32,143 nt of DNA from Bacteroidales bacterium (GTDB taxonomy: Bacteria > Bacteroidota > Bacteroidia > Bacteroidales > UBA932): the NCBI GenBank assembly GCA_017502125.1, contig JAFVVN010000006.1:1-32143 (forward strand), given 5' to 3'. This document shows positions 31,997 to 32,143 of this stretch, piece after piece. The notes under the pieces are model-generated. The model was not told the origin of the DNA. It saw only the letters and a program-made list of their open reading frames with translations, and searched no databases. Position numbers and translations under genes: made by a program. Numbering within the stretch: position 1 is the stretch's first letter; each line of letters starts with the position of its first letter.

Positions 31997-32143
31997 AACA
32001 TTATATTTTTTAGGTTAAACTTTCACACGAGACAATACGACAAAAGCCCGTTACCCCAGTAACGAGCCACTAAGCGTGTATTCTATTTCTAATGGATTAT
32101 TCGACAACGCAAATGCTATTTCGCTGATAATTAACGAAATACC
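31997..32143 (-). promoter_or_regulatory. Conserved cassette leader, copy 3 (cut by window end)
   Basis: It matches the first half of the other leaders. The hairpin is at 32046-32067 with loop CCCA, and the second hairpin is complete at about 32118-32142. The window ends at the beginning of the expected C tract, so the promoter and inverted arms of this copy are not visible. Confidence 0.85.

Overview
The window looks like a chromosome segment of a gut-type Bacteroidales bacterium. The evidence is the repeated TAnnTTTG -7 boxes in front of genes, often with a TTTG/TTG about 20 bp upstream, together with DUF4251/DUF4136/DUF3822 genes, many short lipoproteins with a Cys near residue 20, FISUMP and Mfa-like fimbrillin lipoproteins, and neighbourhoods typical of the order (gmk-nadD, rsmD-DUF3822). 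Genus cannot be fixed from the sequence alone.

Positions 1-25,735 read as an ordinary core backbone. It opens with a minus-strand tRNA-Lys cluster (CTT, CTT, TTT). An envelope operon follows (DUF4251, DUF4136 lipoprotein, small beta-barrel). Next come a long RelA/SpoT protein whose hydrolase centre has lost key residues, a C_GCAxxG_C_C protein and inorganic pyrophosphatase. Class II aldolase and gmk-nadD-traX are divergent. A SulP transporter, rsmD, DUF3822 and an anchored unknown form a minus-strand block. On the plus strand are an NrnA-like DHH phosphoesterase, two FKBP lipoproteins, a MATE exporter, a cytidylate-kinase-like protein and a serine hydrolase. An ackA-ptb-buk acyl-phosphate operon points the other way. 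A short ComEC, an ApbE flavin transferase and a FISUMP lipoprotein end the backbone.

From about 25,736 the sequence changes character. A CCA-containing tRNA 3' fragment follows a strong terminator and looks like the left attachment junction of an integrated element that would continue right, beyond the window. Inside are a possible integrase tail, a DUF1016/PDDEXK gene carrying two 27-bp palindromes in its coding sequence, and a decayed toprim-type (DUF6371-like) gene.

The most interesting part is 27,434-32,143, a tandem array of three copies of one cassette, all on the minus strand. Each cassette reads: promoter, about 210-nt conserved leader, a 43-48 residue peptide gene, an Mfa-like lipoprotein gene, a CACACAG terminator, and a TGTCTCG inverted repeat. 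In the two complete copies the promoter lies between inverted C8/G8-9 arms about 100 bp apart. Because one arm lies upstream of the promoter, an RNA hairpin cannot explain the symmetry; an invertible (phase-variable) promoter is a good candidate. The peptides share an N-terminal half and differ at the C-terminus, and the C-terminal type follows the type of lipoprotein encoded next to it. I know of no described function for this pair.
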